From Carposina sasakii (lineage: Eukaryota; Arthropoda; Insecta; Lepidoptera; Carposinidae), in contig CP053154.1 in NCBI GenBank assembly GCA_014607495.2, positions 7,812,001-7,876,000 of the forward strand: a stretch of 64,000 nt of DNA, given 5' to 3'. How positions within the stretch are numbered: position 1 is the first letter of the stretch; every line of letters starts with the position of its first letter. The notes beneath the pieces are model-generated. The model did not search any database. It was not told where the DNA came from and worked only from the letters and a program-made list of their open reading frames with translations. This document shows, in pieces, positions 53,818 through 64,000 of this stretch. The position numbers were made by a program, and so were the translations under genes.

Positions 53818-54249
53818 TGTCGGAGATCAAGATGTCATATCCTACAGTCGGATCTCCAACGCCATCTATTTTCAATCGTTGAAGTTAGAAACGTCAAGTC
53901 GACAGCTATCACTGACTTGAGGACAACTGTCACTTGGGTAAAGACAAGACAGAGTACTGAGAGGGCGCCACTGTAGATTTACAACGACCACCGGGTCGTT
54001 TGAATTGAGCCGGAGGGTATTCTGTTCTTTTTGTTGCGTCGAGCGAAGCACGGGTTCTAATCAGCCTCTGTCTTGTACTTACCACGTTTCTACGTTATCC
54101 GCTAGAATCCTAGTAATCTTGTGCGTAGATACAGTGAAAGTGTTTGTGATTCCTAATTAAGCTTGTTTACTACACGCCGCATTCTTTATTTCGGATTTTG
54201 AAAGATGTCGGACACACCTAACGGCACGCCACTCGACCCATCTACGTCA
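53818..54249 (+). repeat. 3' LTR
   Basis: Reads the same as 49869-50300 base for base. It also carries the gag start codon and the first 15 codons, which here run into flanking DNA (ATGTCGGACACACC...CTACGTCA|TACA). Confidence 0.9.
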
Positions 54250-54253
54250 TACA

Positions 54254-55890
54254 TATTATAAGCTGATTATAAGGGTTCCGCTTATCTAAGATCTGTCAAT
54301 ACTAATTTACAATAATAATGGAACAAACCATAAAACAATGACAATTAAATGCATAGATACCTACCCAAAAAAACATAATAGAATTACCCCAATGCACCTT
54401 ACCTTCATACCTACGAGTACATATTGTCACGCCCATTATCCCCCAAAGAGGTTAGGCAAATGTATGCACTTTACACACCCACTTTTTACCAGTTATACTA
54501 TTAAGTTTAGTCCCACGTGATAAGGGGTAAGCCTACCACCGCATTGCGGGCAATAATCTAGCTACCAGTAACGAATCCAATGGAAAATGTTCCCGAGTTA
54601 TTCTAAATAGGTATTTTTAGCGTCAGAGCGTCGTCCGTTAAATAGTAGCAGAATGCATGATTTTGGGTCCCAATGGACCTACCATTAGTCGAACCTGCTT
54701 ACAACCCTTACAGTTAAATCGATAACAATAATATAGTTCAGCTATCAACATACCTAATGGGCGTTTTTCCACTAGACGACACGACAGAGCTATTTATAAT
54801 AACTTCACAAAATACCAAAGTGTAAGTAGTACCTTACTTCGCGTGATTATTAATGGATTTGGGGAGGATAATAGATTCTCGTTGGCTGAATGGATTTTCA
54901 CTAAAAGAATTACATTGCACTAGATTTTTACACGAGAAGTATTACCTTTATTCATACTTTATCTGTTGTATTTACGTACTATTAGCTGTTGTGAGATCGA
55001 CATTTTTGAAAATAAACCTAGCTAAAACGAATTATATAGGTATTATTTCCTAAATGGTCAATGCTTTACTTTGCTATAATGCCAATATCACAAAGAAAGT
55101 AAATAATGGAGTAACTAGGACTTATTTAGGTCAGATAATATGTAACGGTCTTCCCCAATTTTTATTTACGGACGGATACAAAATAAATGATTCTGGTTTC
55201 CTGTATCAGAAATTAGTGCACATAATGAAATAAGTAAAATAAATGGGCGGATACACGTGCTTGACTTTTTATCAAGTAGGTATAGATAAGTACATACTTA
55301 CCATGTAGGTACCTACTTAATAATTTATTTTCAAGAAATTTGAGAATTTCATTATTAAGCACCCGAAAATATTATTATATGAGGAAATTTCAACACCGGA
55401 AATTAAATTAAAACTCCATATTCAAAGAAGTAGCTGAATACCACATTCATTTGTTGTTTTCAAATTTTTATCGAAATGAAATGAGCTTTAGACAAGTCAG
55501 TAGTCAAATTATACAACAAGAGTAAGAACTCCGTCATTCTTTTAGGCGGTAAACAACTTTTCACTGATATTAACATCTTCCCCGCTATGCAAACGTGGAT
55601 GTGGGATCCCAGTTCTATTACCTGATTTCGGGAACACCGCCGCGCCGTATATAGGTACTCGTACTCGTACATACGAGTATAAAACGAAGTCGTCCCGCTG
55701 TCTATCTGTCCCTATGTATGCTTAGATCTTGAAAACTACCCAACGGATTTTGATGCGGTTTTTTTAATAGATAGGATGTTTCCAGAGGAAAGTTTATATG
55801 TACTAACTAGGGACCCGCTCCGGCTTCGCACGGGTGTAATGAACCCTCACGCGGACGTAGAGTGTATGTATAGGTATGTAAATCTTTATA
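54254..55890. other. AT-rich DNA with a CTCCGGCTTCGCACGGG repeat remnant
   Basis: No exon was supported. 55735-55860 has CCAACGGATTTTGATGCGG and GGACCCGCTCCGGCTTCGCACGGGTG, a relative of the GGACGCCC repeats. Confidence 0.4.
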
Positions 55891-56172
55891 CAGGATGTTT
55901 TTTCGTTGCCACCCTTAACGAAGGGTACATACCCTATACATCAAATAAAGTAAGTTTATGCCAAAAAAAGTGCTGGGAAACGATGCAAATTTTTTTAATT
56001 TAATTTTTTATTTCTTGATCGGGCTAAATTTTTAGTGTCCAGTGTTTATGCTAGTTTTTTCATAGACAGATATTAATTATTTCTCGTGAAAAAATCTTTG
56101 TTTGAAAAATACGCTTCAGTGTGCATTTATGCAGAAAAACGCAGTATATTTACTCAACATTGGACCCTAATA
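55891..56172 (-). mobile_element. MITE family M1, truncated copy
   Basis: CAGGATGTTTTTTCGTTGCC after TATA at the left. The family similarity ends at about 56172 (GGACCCTAATATTAG), with the other terminus lost. Confidence 0.6.
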
Positions 56173-56602
56173 TTAGTACTTCAGTTCAGACTTTTTTCGC
56201 CAAACTATTGCATTGCATCGCGGCGTGCCATAATAAGCTATAAAGCGCTCGCGTTAGAGACCATTGGAATAAAAAATGCTTTCTTAAAACAACTAAAAAA
56301 ATACATTTCAAAGGTGATTCAATGTAGGTAATCCACATCCATTTTATATGTAGAGAAAGGAAATATTTTCCAAGGAAAGGTGCTTTGTGCAAGGACCAGC
56401 TATAAATCTGAAGGAATTTTCATAAGCTGACTCGAGTTAGGTTGGAATCATCTTTCGTTTATTTATTTAGTTGAAAAAATCGGACTAACTTACACAAGTC
56501 ATGCAAATTGTTAAACTGCATTGCATCCAAAAAAAAAACTGGACCAAAATAAACCAAAAATAAAACAAATTGAAAGGCACGCCTACAACTTAGGATAATT
56601 AT

Positions 56603-56808
56603 ACTTACAATGTATTATGTATAAACTTTTGGGTGGGCACCTCAACCTTTTCTATGTTTACAGGGATTAGGACAGTATCTTGAGATAAATAAATACGCGA
56701 TCGGAAAATGTGTTCCCGTTCGTGGCGGAAAACTGAAACGTCCGCGTTCACCGAGTGTTCCGAACCGACTGAGTCGACGACTCGAGCCAGGGTTCCCTGC
56801 ACTTTATA
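56603..56808 (-). promoter_or_regulatory. Possible promoter and leader exon (TATAAAG, TCAGT, GTAAGT)
   Basis: On the minus strand TATAAAG (56808-56802) is followed by a GC-rich block with TCAGT (A at 56770) and CGGTGAACGCGGACGTTTCAG, and then a donor CATT|GTAAGT (exon end 56609). The 160-base leader holds no ATG, as expected for a 5' UTR exon. TATA-to-initiator spacing (-38) is longer than usual. It could be a distal alternative start for the GTPase gene 13.5 kb downstream. Confidence 0.35.
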
Positions 56809-57159
56809 CTATCACATCCACATACATTTATATCATGCAAATCAGAGTAAACTCTATTATGGCTCTATGTATAGGTATAGGTACCTACTCCACGGTAAAG
56901 TTTAAAGAGAGTTTGGAAGTTGTAGTTTTTCATACATTACCTACATACACGCGGTTGTGTTACCAAAAATGTGTAGTCAGAACTGCAGGATCACGAAAGA
57001 GAACCTACAGCCACGTTTTATATAGAGGAGTAAACGATCAGTATTCAAGCTTTAATTCTGCATGTTGTTAAGTCGCTAAACACAAGTTTTAGTGTCAAAT
57101 TACATAAAGAACTCGATAAACTGTGAATAAGGGCATGGTTAAAAGTTATACATGCATAC

Positions 57160-57275
57160 ATATAATCACGCCTTTATCCTTTACGGGGTAGGCAGAGCAC
57201 CAAGGGCCGATAGGACCACATGGTGCCACTTCTGACCAATTTTGAGGGTATAGTTGAAATGTACAAGTTCGGTAT
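57160..57275 (+). repeat. Dispersed repeat, copy 2 (CACGCCTTTATCC)
   Basis: Matches 1750-1875, from ATACATATAATCACGCCTTTAT to GGGTATAGTTGAAATGTAC. Confidence 0.6.
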
Positions 57276-57401
57276 AATCAAAGTTATAGTAAGTATAAGT
57301 TTACTCATAGTAGGGTTATTCCAGATCCTTTTTATCCATTACTAATCTTACAGTGAAATAATCACGTTCACCATATTGTTATAGTTAACTTATTATAAAC
57401 T

Positions 57402-57700
57402 AGTGGACGCCCGTGACTCCGTCCACGTGGACTACAGAAAAACAAAATGTTGAAATTATCCGGGATAAAAACATTTTCCCGGGATAAAAAGTAGCCTAGT
57501 TAACCTGTCACAATATATTACTGAAAATTGCATCGAAATCGGGTCAGCTGTTTTTGAGATTAGCGTGCACAATGGCACAGACAAACCGACAAACAGACAA
57601 AAATTCCAAAAATCATTCTTTTGGGTAATATTGCGTTGATAAAAGGTCTCCTATACCTAATATATCTTCTATTTACAGACAGCGAGCCGTTACATTTTTA
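57402..57700 (+). repeat. GGACGCCC-family repeat
   Basis: GTGGACGCCCGTGACTCCGTCC to TACAGACAGCGAGCCG, with the (CCGGGATAAAA) pair intact. An internal GTTAA replaces part of the ATGTTAAGTGGGACC block. Confidence 0.65.
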
Positions 57701-57719
57701 TTATATGTATAGAAGATAG

Positions 57720-59030
57720 ATTTTTAAAGTACAGGGTGTGGGTGACAACCGGGAAAATATTGAAGTGCTGATCTAGTACTATTAAGATAGTATGTTGAGT
57801 TACGACAATGTTTTTACATTCAAGAAATGCATTTTATTTGATTATCCGCAATCTTTAGTATGCCTATGGTAAAACTCGCTAAATGGATTTGTGTGATATG
57901 ATATAGCACCTACTTACTATTTTTATGTATCTCTAGCGATTCTAAACACTACTGGCCTAATGGTTACCTAATCAGTTTTTGAACATATTTGAGCACTACT
58001 TTACTTTAAATAATGTACACATATGTATAGGTACATATAAAATCTTGTTTAGAGCATGTGTCCCTGGTTGTATAACAAGTTTGCTAGGATTACTGGACCA
58101 CTTCTGAATAAAAATTACTATGACTTTGGGAGAGTAGTTACGGGGTATCTGCAATCTTTATGTTATGAAGCTACAGAAGAAATGTTGTTATGCCATTGTT
58201 AGATAAGAGTCATGTTTTGCAGAAAAGTGTGGCGTGTTATTGTCTCTCTTTCTTTCTTTTTCTTCTATACCATGTAGTACTTCAAATAAGATGCAGGCAG
58301 TGGTGAGATAAACTATAATAATATTATGCGCTATATAATATGTACGCATGTGTGTATGCAGGTATGTATAATTATGTTGTATTCATCTATGTATGTATAT
58401 ATTTATTTGTATTTATATTGTATTACATGTAATGTATGTATGTATGTGTGTATATAATGTGTATGTATATGTAGATATTTATATGCGTGTGTGTGTATGT
58501 GCATGAATTAATGGTTAAAATTGTTTCAACTAGAATTTATTATATTGATTAAGTAATGCGAGAGGGTGAAGCTACCCTGCCGCTATACAGTTTTATTACT
58601 AGTGCGGAGGGTAGAAATCACTATTCAATACTGTAAACGGATTTATGGTCAATTTCAATACTAGAGATCATATAGAATGTCGGATTTTCATATTCTAAAT
58701 CTTTTAAATTTTGTATAATAACAATGGAACAATTGGTTATTGGAATTGGCTGCTAATAAAATAAATTGTAAGCTCAGGTATTCGGCATGCGATCCTACAG
58801 TGCGATTGACCATTATTAATATAAGTACCTACATATGTGAGTAGGACAGCACCTAAATGTTTGTGTACTATGTGGTTTCTCGATGTATGCCAGCCTAAAT
58901 AATACAATGCCTATCATCTGCATCTATAACGCCCTTTAAAATTACCATAACAGTATTGAATTGTACTCTGAATTGTATCTATTCTTTTTGCTAATAAATA
59001 AATTATTATTATTATCTCTGTTTAAATTCT
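57720..59030. other. AT-rich DNA with a TATG/TGTG microsatellite
   Basis: 58330-58510 is an impure (TATG)n/(TGTA)n run. The rest shows no gene. CAGGGTGT at 57735 may be a lone MITE end. Confidence 0.4.
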
Positions 59031-59481
59031 CGGGACTACAGAGTCCCGGTCCTTTGAGAGGCGTGCATCGGGCCGTGGCCAAGATGTAGAGGCCCTTTTT
59101 AGAGAACTTTAATATGGTGTGGGATACACATGGCGGATACCATCGCCGACCGCACAATAAGATACACCCGGCGATGGTCCCCGCCATGTGCAAGACTATT
59201 GGAGTGCAGATCTATGTCATGCGATGGAAACAAAGGTCATGGGCTATGAGGCTGAATATTGGGTGGGGTTGGGTAACTGGGCTATTGAAGGAGACTAACG
59301 GACGCCTGCCATTACAACCAAGTCTCATAATTGTTTGGTGGCAGGCGGTGACTCGCCGACTCATTTCATGGGCCCCCTGAAACGGCCGCACGCACGGAGC
59401 GACAAAGGGGGCAACATTTGGTGAGTGGCTAGGGTGGAGGGGTGCCCCTGGACTTTAAACCGAAGCCAACTTGCCACTTAC
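59031..59481. other. GC-rich DNA of unknown origin
   Basis: It starts with a hairpin, CGGGACT-ACAG-AGTCCCG (about 59031-59048). Open frames exist on both strands, but none has recognisable motifs. GC content is well above the flanks, so it may be a transposon or a decayed gene. Confidence 0.3.
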
Positions 59482-59678
59482 TGACGGGCACGTCCACCCT
59501 CGAGCCGTCATAGCTCTCGCGACTCCACTCTGCCCGGCCGGCGAAGGCAAGGCAGAGGTGGGGGAACTGTTCCTCGTCAGACTTCACTCCGGCGCCGGAG
59601 ATGAGGAACAGGGTCTTCCCCCGGGAGTACTTCAGGTCCGTGGGAACGCTACCTCCCAACAGCTCGCCACAAGCTGCC
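59482..59678 (-). CDS. Exon-like GC-rich open frame, unknown product
   Basis: On the minus strand an acceptor-like CCCGCAG at 59679 and a donor GTCA|GTAAGT at 59481 bound 197 bases with an open frame: ACGELLGGSVPTDLKYSRGK, TLFLISGAGVKSDEEQFPHL, CLAFAGRAEWSRESYDGSRV, DVPV. Third positions are mostly G/C, unlike the flanks and like the GTPase exons. I do not recognise the family, and no neighbouring exon was found. A SINE abuts the acceptor side. It may be a captured or orphaned exon, or part of an unknown gene extending out of the window. Confidence 0.3.
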
Positions 59679-59699
59679 CTGCGGGCTTATTATTATTAT

Positions 59700-59809
59700 T
59701 ATTATATTATAAAATTATTAATAAAGAAATGGAAAAAATTCCTCACCCGGGTGGGAATCGAACCCACGACCTCTGCATCCGCGTGTCAGTGCTCTAACCA
59801 CTGAGCTGA
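59700..59809 (-). mobile_element. tRNA-derived SINE, 5'-truncated
   Basis: B box GGTTCGATTCCC and the AATAATTTTATAAT tail on the minus strand match the copies at 10611 and 24281. The sequence stops inside the A box (CAGCTCAGTGGTTAGAGCAC). Confidence 0.7.
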
Positions 59810-60344
59810 TTATTATAGTCTAAATTATATTTTATAAATTACACTATTTTGGTCGCGATAGAAAGGATAAAATCTCTGTGCATTTGATTTAGAATTATAG
59901 TATGAACTCAGCATAATCAATATTTGCCTAGCTGGCACCGATACCCTGTATATTGTCACGACACGAACTAATATCGGTACATTAATAAGCTAGTTTAGAT
60001 GTGTTTTAGTATTAGAAAACGAGTATGAAGTATAGTAAGAATTTTAGTCTTGCAAGTTTCATTATGCTTACTTGTAACATTTTTATAGTTAGCAATATCA
60101 CCGTCGTGCTTGACTTATTCTGCGCCATATCGTAGAATTGAGAGAAATAACTTTGTAGACTTTTGTTCAAATCTCGCGGATTTTTTTCCTTTGAGAGTAA
60201 AAAGAGAGCTTTTGTAAAGAGGTTTTTAATTACCACAAAGAGAAAATATTTTTTCAGTGATTATTTTGTTTATTGTGGACTTAAATGTAGTAATAAATAT
60301 AATTATGGCAAAAAATATAAGAACACCTGCAAGTAGGTACCTAC

Positions 60345-60560
60345 GGTTGTATTCTAGGTAGGAGATGATTATGGGTTCCCGGGAGGTGGGCAGCAGCGCC
60401 TCCCGTATTGACAACATGGTCCCCAAAAACACACTGCGTTCACCCACCCGCTTTCCCAGCGTGGTGGGTGACTTGAGCAAGAACTCCCCTATGGCCTTGT
60501 TGTGGTGTCTTTGAGGAGGCCTACGTCCAGCAATAGACTGCAGTGAGCTGATGTGGTATG
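60345..60560 (-). repeat. Repeat-like GC-richer block
   Basis: The minus strand has an open frame EFLLKSPTTLGKRVGERSVF and TMLSIREALLPTSREP. It borders GGAGGCCTACGTCCAGCAAT, a motif shared with the composite repeats. I therefore read it as retroelement-derived, not a host exon. Confidence 0.4.
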
Positions 60561-61689
60561 ATGCGACTTAGTCATTAGGTACCTTACCTACTATACCTAG
60601 ATAAAGTTTATTAGTCAGTGAGGTAATTTTGATACCGAAAATTCAAAGGCAATAATTTATGCACTTAGTAGGTGCTAGATAAATCTTTAGCGGTCTGATG
60701 GAAACTATTGTTCTACTAGATAAACACACCAAGATATTGTGTTACATAGGTACCTAGATGCATTATGACAATGTACAATCTAGGTGCAGGACTATTTGTG
60801 CCGTAACCGGCAAGTTCCGAACTCGATAGTTACACCGCCGCCGTCGGGAAATATGACACTTTATAATAAAGGCACTTCCAGATCTCATCGATGATATTGT
60901 TTTATTAGGAGTGAGGCATTTATTTGTGGATCTGCGGATTCCTTTTAGCCAGTCAATCAAGTAAAATTCAGAACATTGATTAAAGATAACATTTAGAAAC
61001 TAAAATTCAAATTAATATGAGAATCTAACTCGATCTGTGTATTGCAATACACACGAAGAAGAAATAAAAGAAAAGGGATTTATTCCTTCTTCATGGTATT
61101 GCATTTGACAAAATCGTTTTATCAATTTAAACCAGTTGTTGTCTTATCTTGGGTAGCTAACAACAGAAATCAATCAGAACAGGCTCCACCTAAATCTGAG
61201 TATAAGCCTACCGATATCTCTTTACCTACATGTAGACAGGTATTAAAACTCTGACGACTTTTACCAAAACCTTCGAGGACACAAAAGGCACCTGTGCACT
61301 CCCAAGCCCGATAACAACACAATACCAATGAGTATTAGCACATAACGAGGGCGACGCGTGACATACCTACTTCTCAATCATTTTCAATTGGGTGTTATGG
61401 TACTACGCAGAAAACATGTCAAAACAAGCTTTTCAAACACCATCCATAATGATGTTTTTTACCCGACTGCGCGACGCGAAGGAGTGGTATTGTGTTTAAC
61501 AGCCTATGTATGTATTCCTTTGAAGCACTACACGGACCAAACGCCTAGGTCGATTTTTATGATTCACACGTCAATCGATTCCTCTTAGTCCGGCGAGAGT
61601 CACTAAAGACATGACGTTAGTGAAAAACCAATATGGCGACTACTGGACGCCACATTGTGAAAATGAAAAAAATAAAGTCGACAAACTAA
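60561..61689. other. AT-rich DNA without genes
   Basis: Short open frames at 61042 and 61358 have no motifs or splice context. No repeat was recognised. Confidence 0.35.
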
Positions 61690-61805
61690 GGGGTAAGCAC
61701 GAACCTCTCGATAGTCTGTAACGCTATTGTCAAACTTTCAATTCTCATAGATTTTGCTAGCGAGTTGCTAGCGTTACGCCGCGTAAAAAGGTTCGTGCTT
61801 ACCCC
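61690..61805. mobile_element. 116-bp hairpin MITE with perfect 17-bp ends
   Basis: GGGGTAAGCACGAACCT at 61690-61706 is exactly inverted at 61789-61805. The interior holds GCTAGCGAGTTGCTAGC, another inverted repeat. No clear target duplication (CTAA on the left, ACTA on the right). Confidence 0.65.
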
Positions 61806-62182
61806 ACTATATCAAGTGGGGTATCGTTAAATAGGTATTTAAATTATTTTTAGTTCGACTGACCGTTTAGGATCTATATCGATTTAAAGTTGCGTAACAA
61901 CCATTCTCACATATAATTTTTTAGACAGTAGAAATTTACGATGAAATTAGCAAATTTCTTGATGCCGAGCATGTTGAGCATATTTCTTGAAGCGTACCTA
62001 TTAGTAGCTAGGTACTCATAACTAAAAAGTATCAAAAAAAATATTGAAAAATTGAAAAATCCAAAAACCCGACTGCGTAAAAAAGAACCAAACTATGTAC
62101 ATTATAAAAAAAAAACTGAAAAGAAAAAAAAGCACTTTAGATGTCCCCACCGGACAATATAATATTATTATGGAACTTAAAA

Positions 62183-62510
62183 GTGGACGCCCGCGACTCC
62201 GTCCACGTAGACTACAGAAAAAACAAAATGTCGAAATTATCCGGGATAAAAACATTTTCCCGGGATAAAAAGTAGCCTATATGTTAAGTGGGACCTGTCA
62301 CAATATATTCCTGAAAACTGCATCGAAATCGGTTGAGCTGTTTCTGAGATTAGCGTGCACAAACGCACAGACAAACCGACAAACAGACAAAAATTCCAAA
62401 AATCATCGTTTTGGGTTCTATTGCGTTGATAAAGGTCTCCTATAATATTTTTTCTTATATATCTTCCATGTACAGACAGCGATCCGTTACATTTTTATTA
62501 TATGTAAGTA
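62183..62510 (+). repeat. GGACGCCC-family repeat, long copy
   Basis: GTGGACGCCCGCGACTCCGTCC, TATCCGGGATAAAAACATTTTC, AAGTGGGACCTGTCACAATA and CATGTACAGACAGCGATCCG occur in order. It is the most complete copy in the window. Confidence 0.7.
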
Positions 62511-62672
62511 TAGATGAATACCATTGAAGAAAATGAAATATTTTCTAATGATGTAACATAACAACTAAACAGTCGGGATCCATTATCCGACAGCAAACCT
62601 AATATTTATGCATCTAAGTGCTTGTTTTTTCTTTTCAGTTTTTTTTATTATGTAGATAGTTTGGTTCTTTTT

Positions 62673-63812
62673 AACCGACTTCAAAAAAAGGAGGAGGTTC
62701 TCAATTCGTCTGTATGTATAATATTTTTTTTATGTATGTTCACCGATATTTCCGTCAATTATAAACGGATTTCAAAAAAATTTTTTTTTTGGTTGGATAG
62801 AATTCACTTCTGAGGTGGTCCCATTTTCACCAGGTCAGGATTTGATGATGAAGATCCAGGAAAAATCTAGGGCAACCACCGAAAATTTTATGCTCGTATG
62901 GTGCTTTTGTTACGTAATCATGTCTTACTCAGGTATATGCTTCAGGGTGTCAACATCTAATGCTGCTGTGCTAATAATGAAGCTACAGAACTCCTTAACG
63001 GTTAGGAGTTGGAAGACAGTACTGCAATTGGTCAATATAAACTATTTAGTGGTATGTAGGGCTAACGTGTTACTTGAATCAACATCTGATGCTGCTGTGC
63101 TGATGATGGAGCTACAGAACTCCTTAACGGTTAGGAGTTGGGAGACCGTACTGCAATTGGTCAATGGAAACTATTTAGTAGTATGTAGGGCTAACGTGTT
63201 ACTTGAATAAACATCTGATGCTGCTGTTCTGATGATGAAGCTACAGAACTCCTTAACGGTTAGGAGTTGGGAGACAGTACTGCAATTGGTCGATGACAAC
63301 TATTTAGTAGTATATAGGGCTAACGTGTTACTTGAATCAACATCTGATGCTGCTGTGCTGATGATTTAGCTACAGAACTCCACGGTACTGCAATTGGTCG
63401 ATGGAAACTATTTATTAGTATGTAGGGCAAACGTGTTACTTGAATCAACATCTGATGCTGCTGTGCTGATGATGAAGCTACAGAACTCCTTAGCGGTTAG
63501 GAGTTGGGAGAAAGTACTGCAATTGGTCGATGGAAACTATTTAGTAGTATGTAGGGCTAACGTGTTACTTGAATCAACAACTGATGCTGCTATGCTGATG
63601 ATGAAGCTACAGAACTCCTTAACGGTTAGGAGTTGGGAGACAGTACTGCAATTGGTCGATGGAAACTATATAGTAGTATGTAGGGCTAACTTGTTGCTTG
63701 TGAAGTATACTTGAATCAACATCTGATGCTGCTGTGTTGATGGTCAAGCTACAGAACTCCTTAACGGTTAGGAGTTAGGGGACAGTACTGCTATTAGTCG
63801 ATGGAAACTATA
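62673..63812 (+). repeat. Array-bearing repeat with about seven 129-bp units
   Basis: AACCGACTTCAAAAAAAGGAGG, the same leader as at 18.4 kb, then units at about 62954, 63083, 63211, 63340, 63446, 63577 and 63720. Frames 62815-63210 and 63394-63714 again read the 43-residue period ([16 protein letters not shown]). A TAA and a short deletion near 63370 break continuity. Confidence 0.8.
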
Positions 63813-64000
63813 CAGGATGTTTTTTTTGTGGCCACCATTAACGAAGGGTACGTACTCTATACATCAAATAAAGTAAGTTAATGCCAAAAAAATGCTGGGT
63901 TTTTTATTTTATTTTTATTACTTGATCTGGTGAAATGTATAGTGTCCAGTGTTTATGCTAGTTTTTTCATAGACAGATATTAATTATTTCTTGTGAAAAA
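63813..64000 (-). mobile_element. MITE family M1, cut by the window edge
   Basis: CAGGATGTTTTTTTTGTGGCC after TATA, then the family interior (AATAAAGTAAGTTAATGCC). It sits directly after the array, as at 19.2 and 33.6 kb. Confidence 0.6.

Larger units (their letters stand above)
49869..54249 (+). mobile_element. Mosaic Ty3/gypsy-type LTR retrotransposon, 4,381 bp
   Basis: Two 432-bp LTRs (49869-50300 and 53818-54249) read as identical and start TG and end CA. A TACA target duplication flanks them (49865-49868 and 54250-54253). The inside is shuffled: gag, protease A, an RT piece with YMDD, protease B, an integrase C-terminus, a minisatellite, an RT piece with YIDD, a second decayed integrase C-terminus, a second minisatellite and two hairpins. 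RNase H and the integrase core are missing, so it must have moved using enzymes from another element. Identical LTRs mean the insertion is recent, so the scrambling came before it. Confidence 0.85.

Noticed and set aside
53641..53976. 111-codon ORF across the 3' LTR border
   Set aside because: It spans the hairpin units and the LTR and has no similarity to known retroelement proteins. The start ATG is within the tRNA-like stretch.
59482..59678. SEC14/GOLD-domain exon
   Set aside because: GGSVPxxLKYS recalled a motif in SEC14-like proteins, but the following residues do not fit a GOLD domain. I left the product unknown.
60226..60480. Membrane protein exon on the minus strand
   Set aside because: The hydrophobic C-terminus comes from AT-rich flank, and the other end merges into a CCTACGTCCAGCAAT repeat motif. 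It is treated as repeat-derived.

Overview
The window is AT-rich, intron-bearing animal DNA dominated by transposable elements, and it looks lepidopteran (moth or butterfly). Reasons: many dispersed repeats that I recognise as typical of Lepidoptera (units starting AACCGACTTCAAAAA, units starting GGACGCCCGCGACTCCGTCC, units starting CTAGCTGACCCGGCAAACG), PHD-finger ORF1/ORF2 non-LTR retrotransposons, tRNA-derived SINEs, short exons with GTAAGT donors, and TATA plus TCAGT arthropod core promoters. No operon-like, CRISPR-like or bacterial feature is present.

The one convincing host gene is on the minus strand and nearly spans the window: a RERG-like small GTPase of the Ras superfamily. I assembled it from five coding exons (43117-42991, 41713-41577, 38749-38591, 36018-35866, 2482-2282). 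All junctions have AG/GT sites and matching phase, giving 258 codons plus stop. A TATA box and initiator lie upstream at about 43999-43956. Intron 4 is about 33.4 kb and holds most of the mobile DNA. The GTPase has unusual residues at positions equivalent to Ras G12, T35 and Q61.

Layout. 1-2.3 kb: gene 3' flank with a 5'-truncated non-LTR insertion in a near-perfect 15-bp duplication, and a MITE. 2.3-2.5 kb: last exon. 4.6-9.25 kb: a structurally complete DNA transposon with perfect 34-bp inverted ends, a 4-bp ATAA duplication, a spliced leader, a basic/coiled-coil ORF and a DDE transposase ORF split by one frameshift. 9.6-10.8 kb: LINE tail, repeat end, SINE. 11.3-16.9 kb: a nearly full-length two-ORF LINE. 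17-18.2 kb: two other LINE fragments. 18.4-35.4 kb: a repeat field with three kinds of unit: a 129-bp satellite that keeps a 43-codon reading frame, AACCGACTT...AAGTCGGTT composite elements carrying a LINE zinc-finger tail, and TATA-duplicating MITEs. 35.9-43.1 kb: exons 4 to 1. 44.0-45.6 kb: a truncated LINE abutting the gene's TATA box. 46-49.8 kb: MITEs and dead LINE pieces. 49.87-54.25 kb: a Ty3/gypsy-type LTR element with two LTRs that read as identical (432 bp each) and a TACA duplication. Its interior is a scrambled mosaic of gag, protease, RT, second protease, integrase tail, second RT and second integrase tail. 54.3-64 kb: mostly non-coding, with a possible upstream promoter/exon at 56.6-56.8 kb, an exon-like GC-rich island at 59.5-59.7 kb, more repeats, and another 129-bp array running into the right edge.

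The most interesting items are the mosaic but recently mobile LTR element (gag start codon inside the LTR, paired 3' hairpins), the complete DNA transposon, the catalytically unusual GTPase with a LINE beside its promoter, and the frame-keeping 129-bp satellite. All calls come from reading the sequence. No alignment or database search was run.
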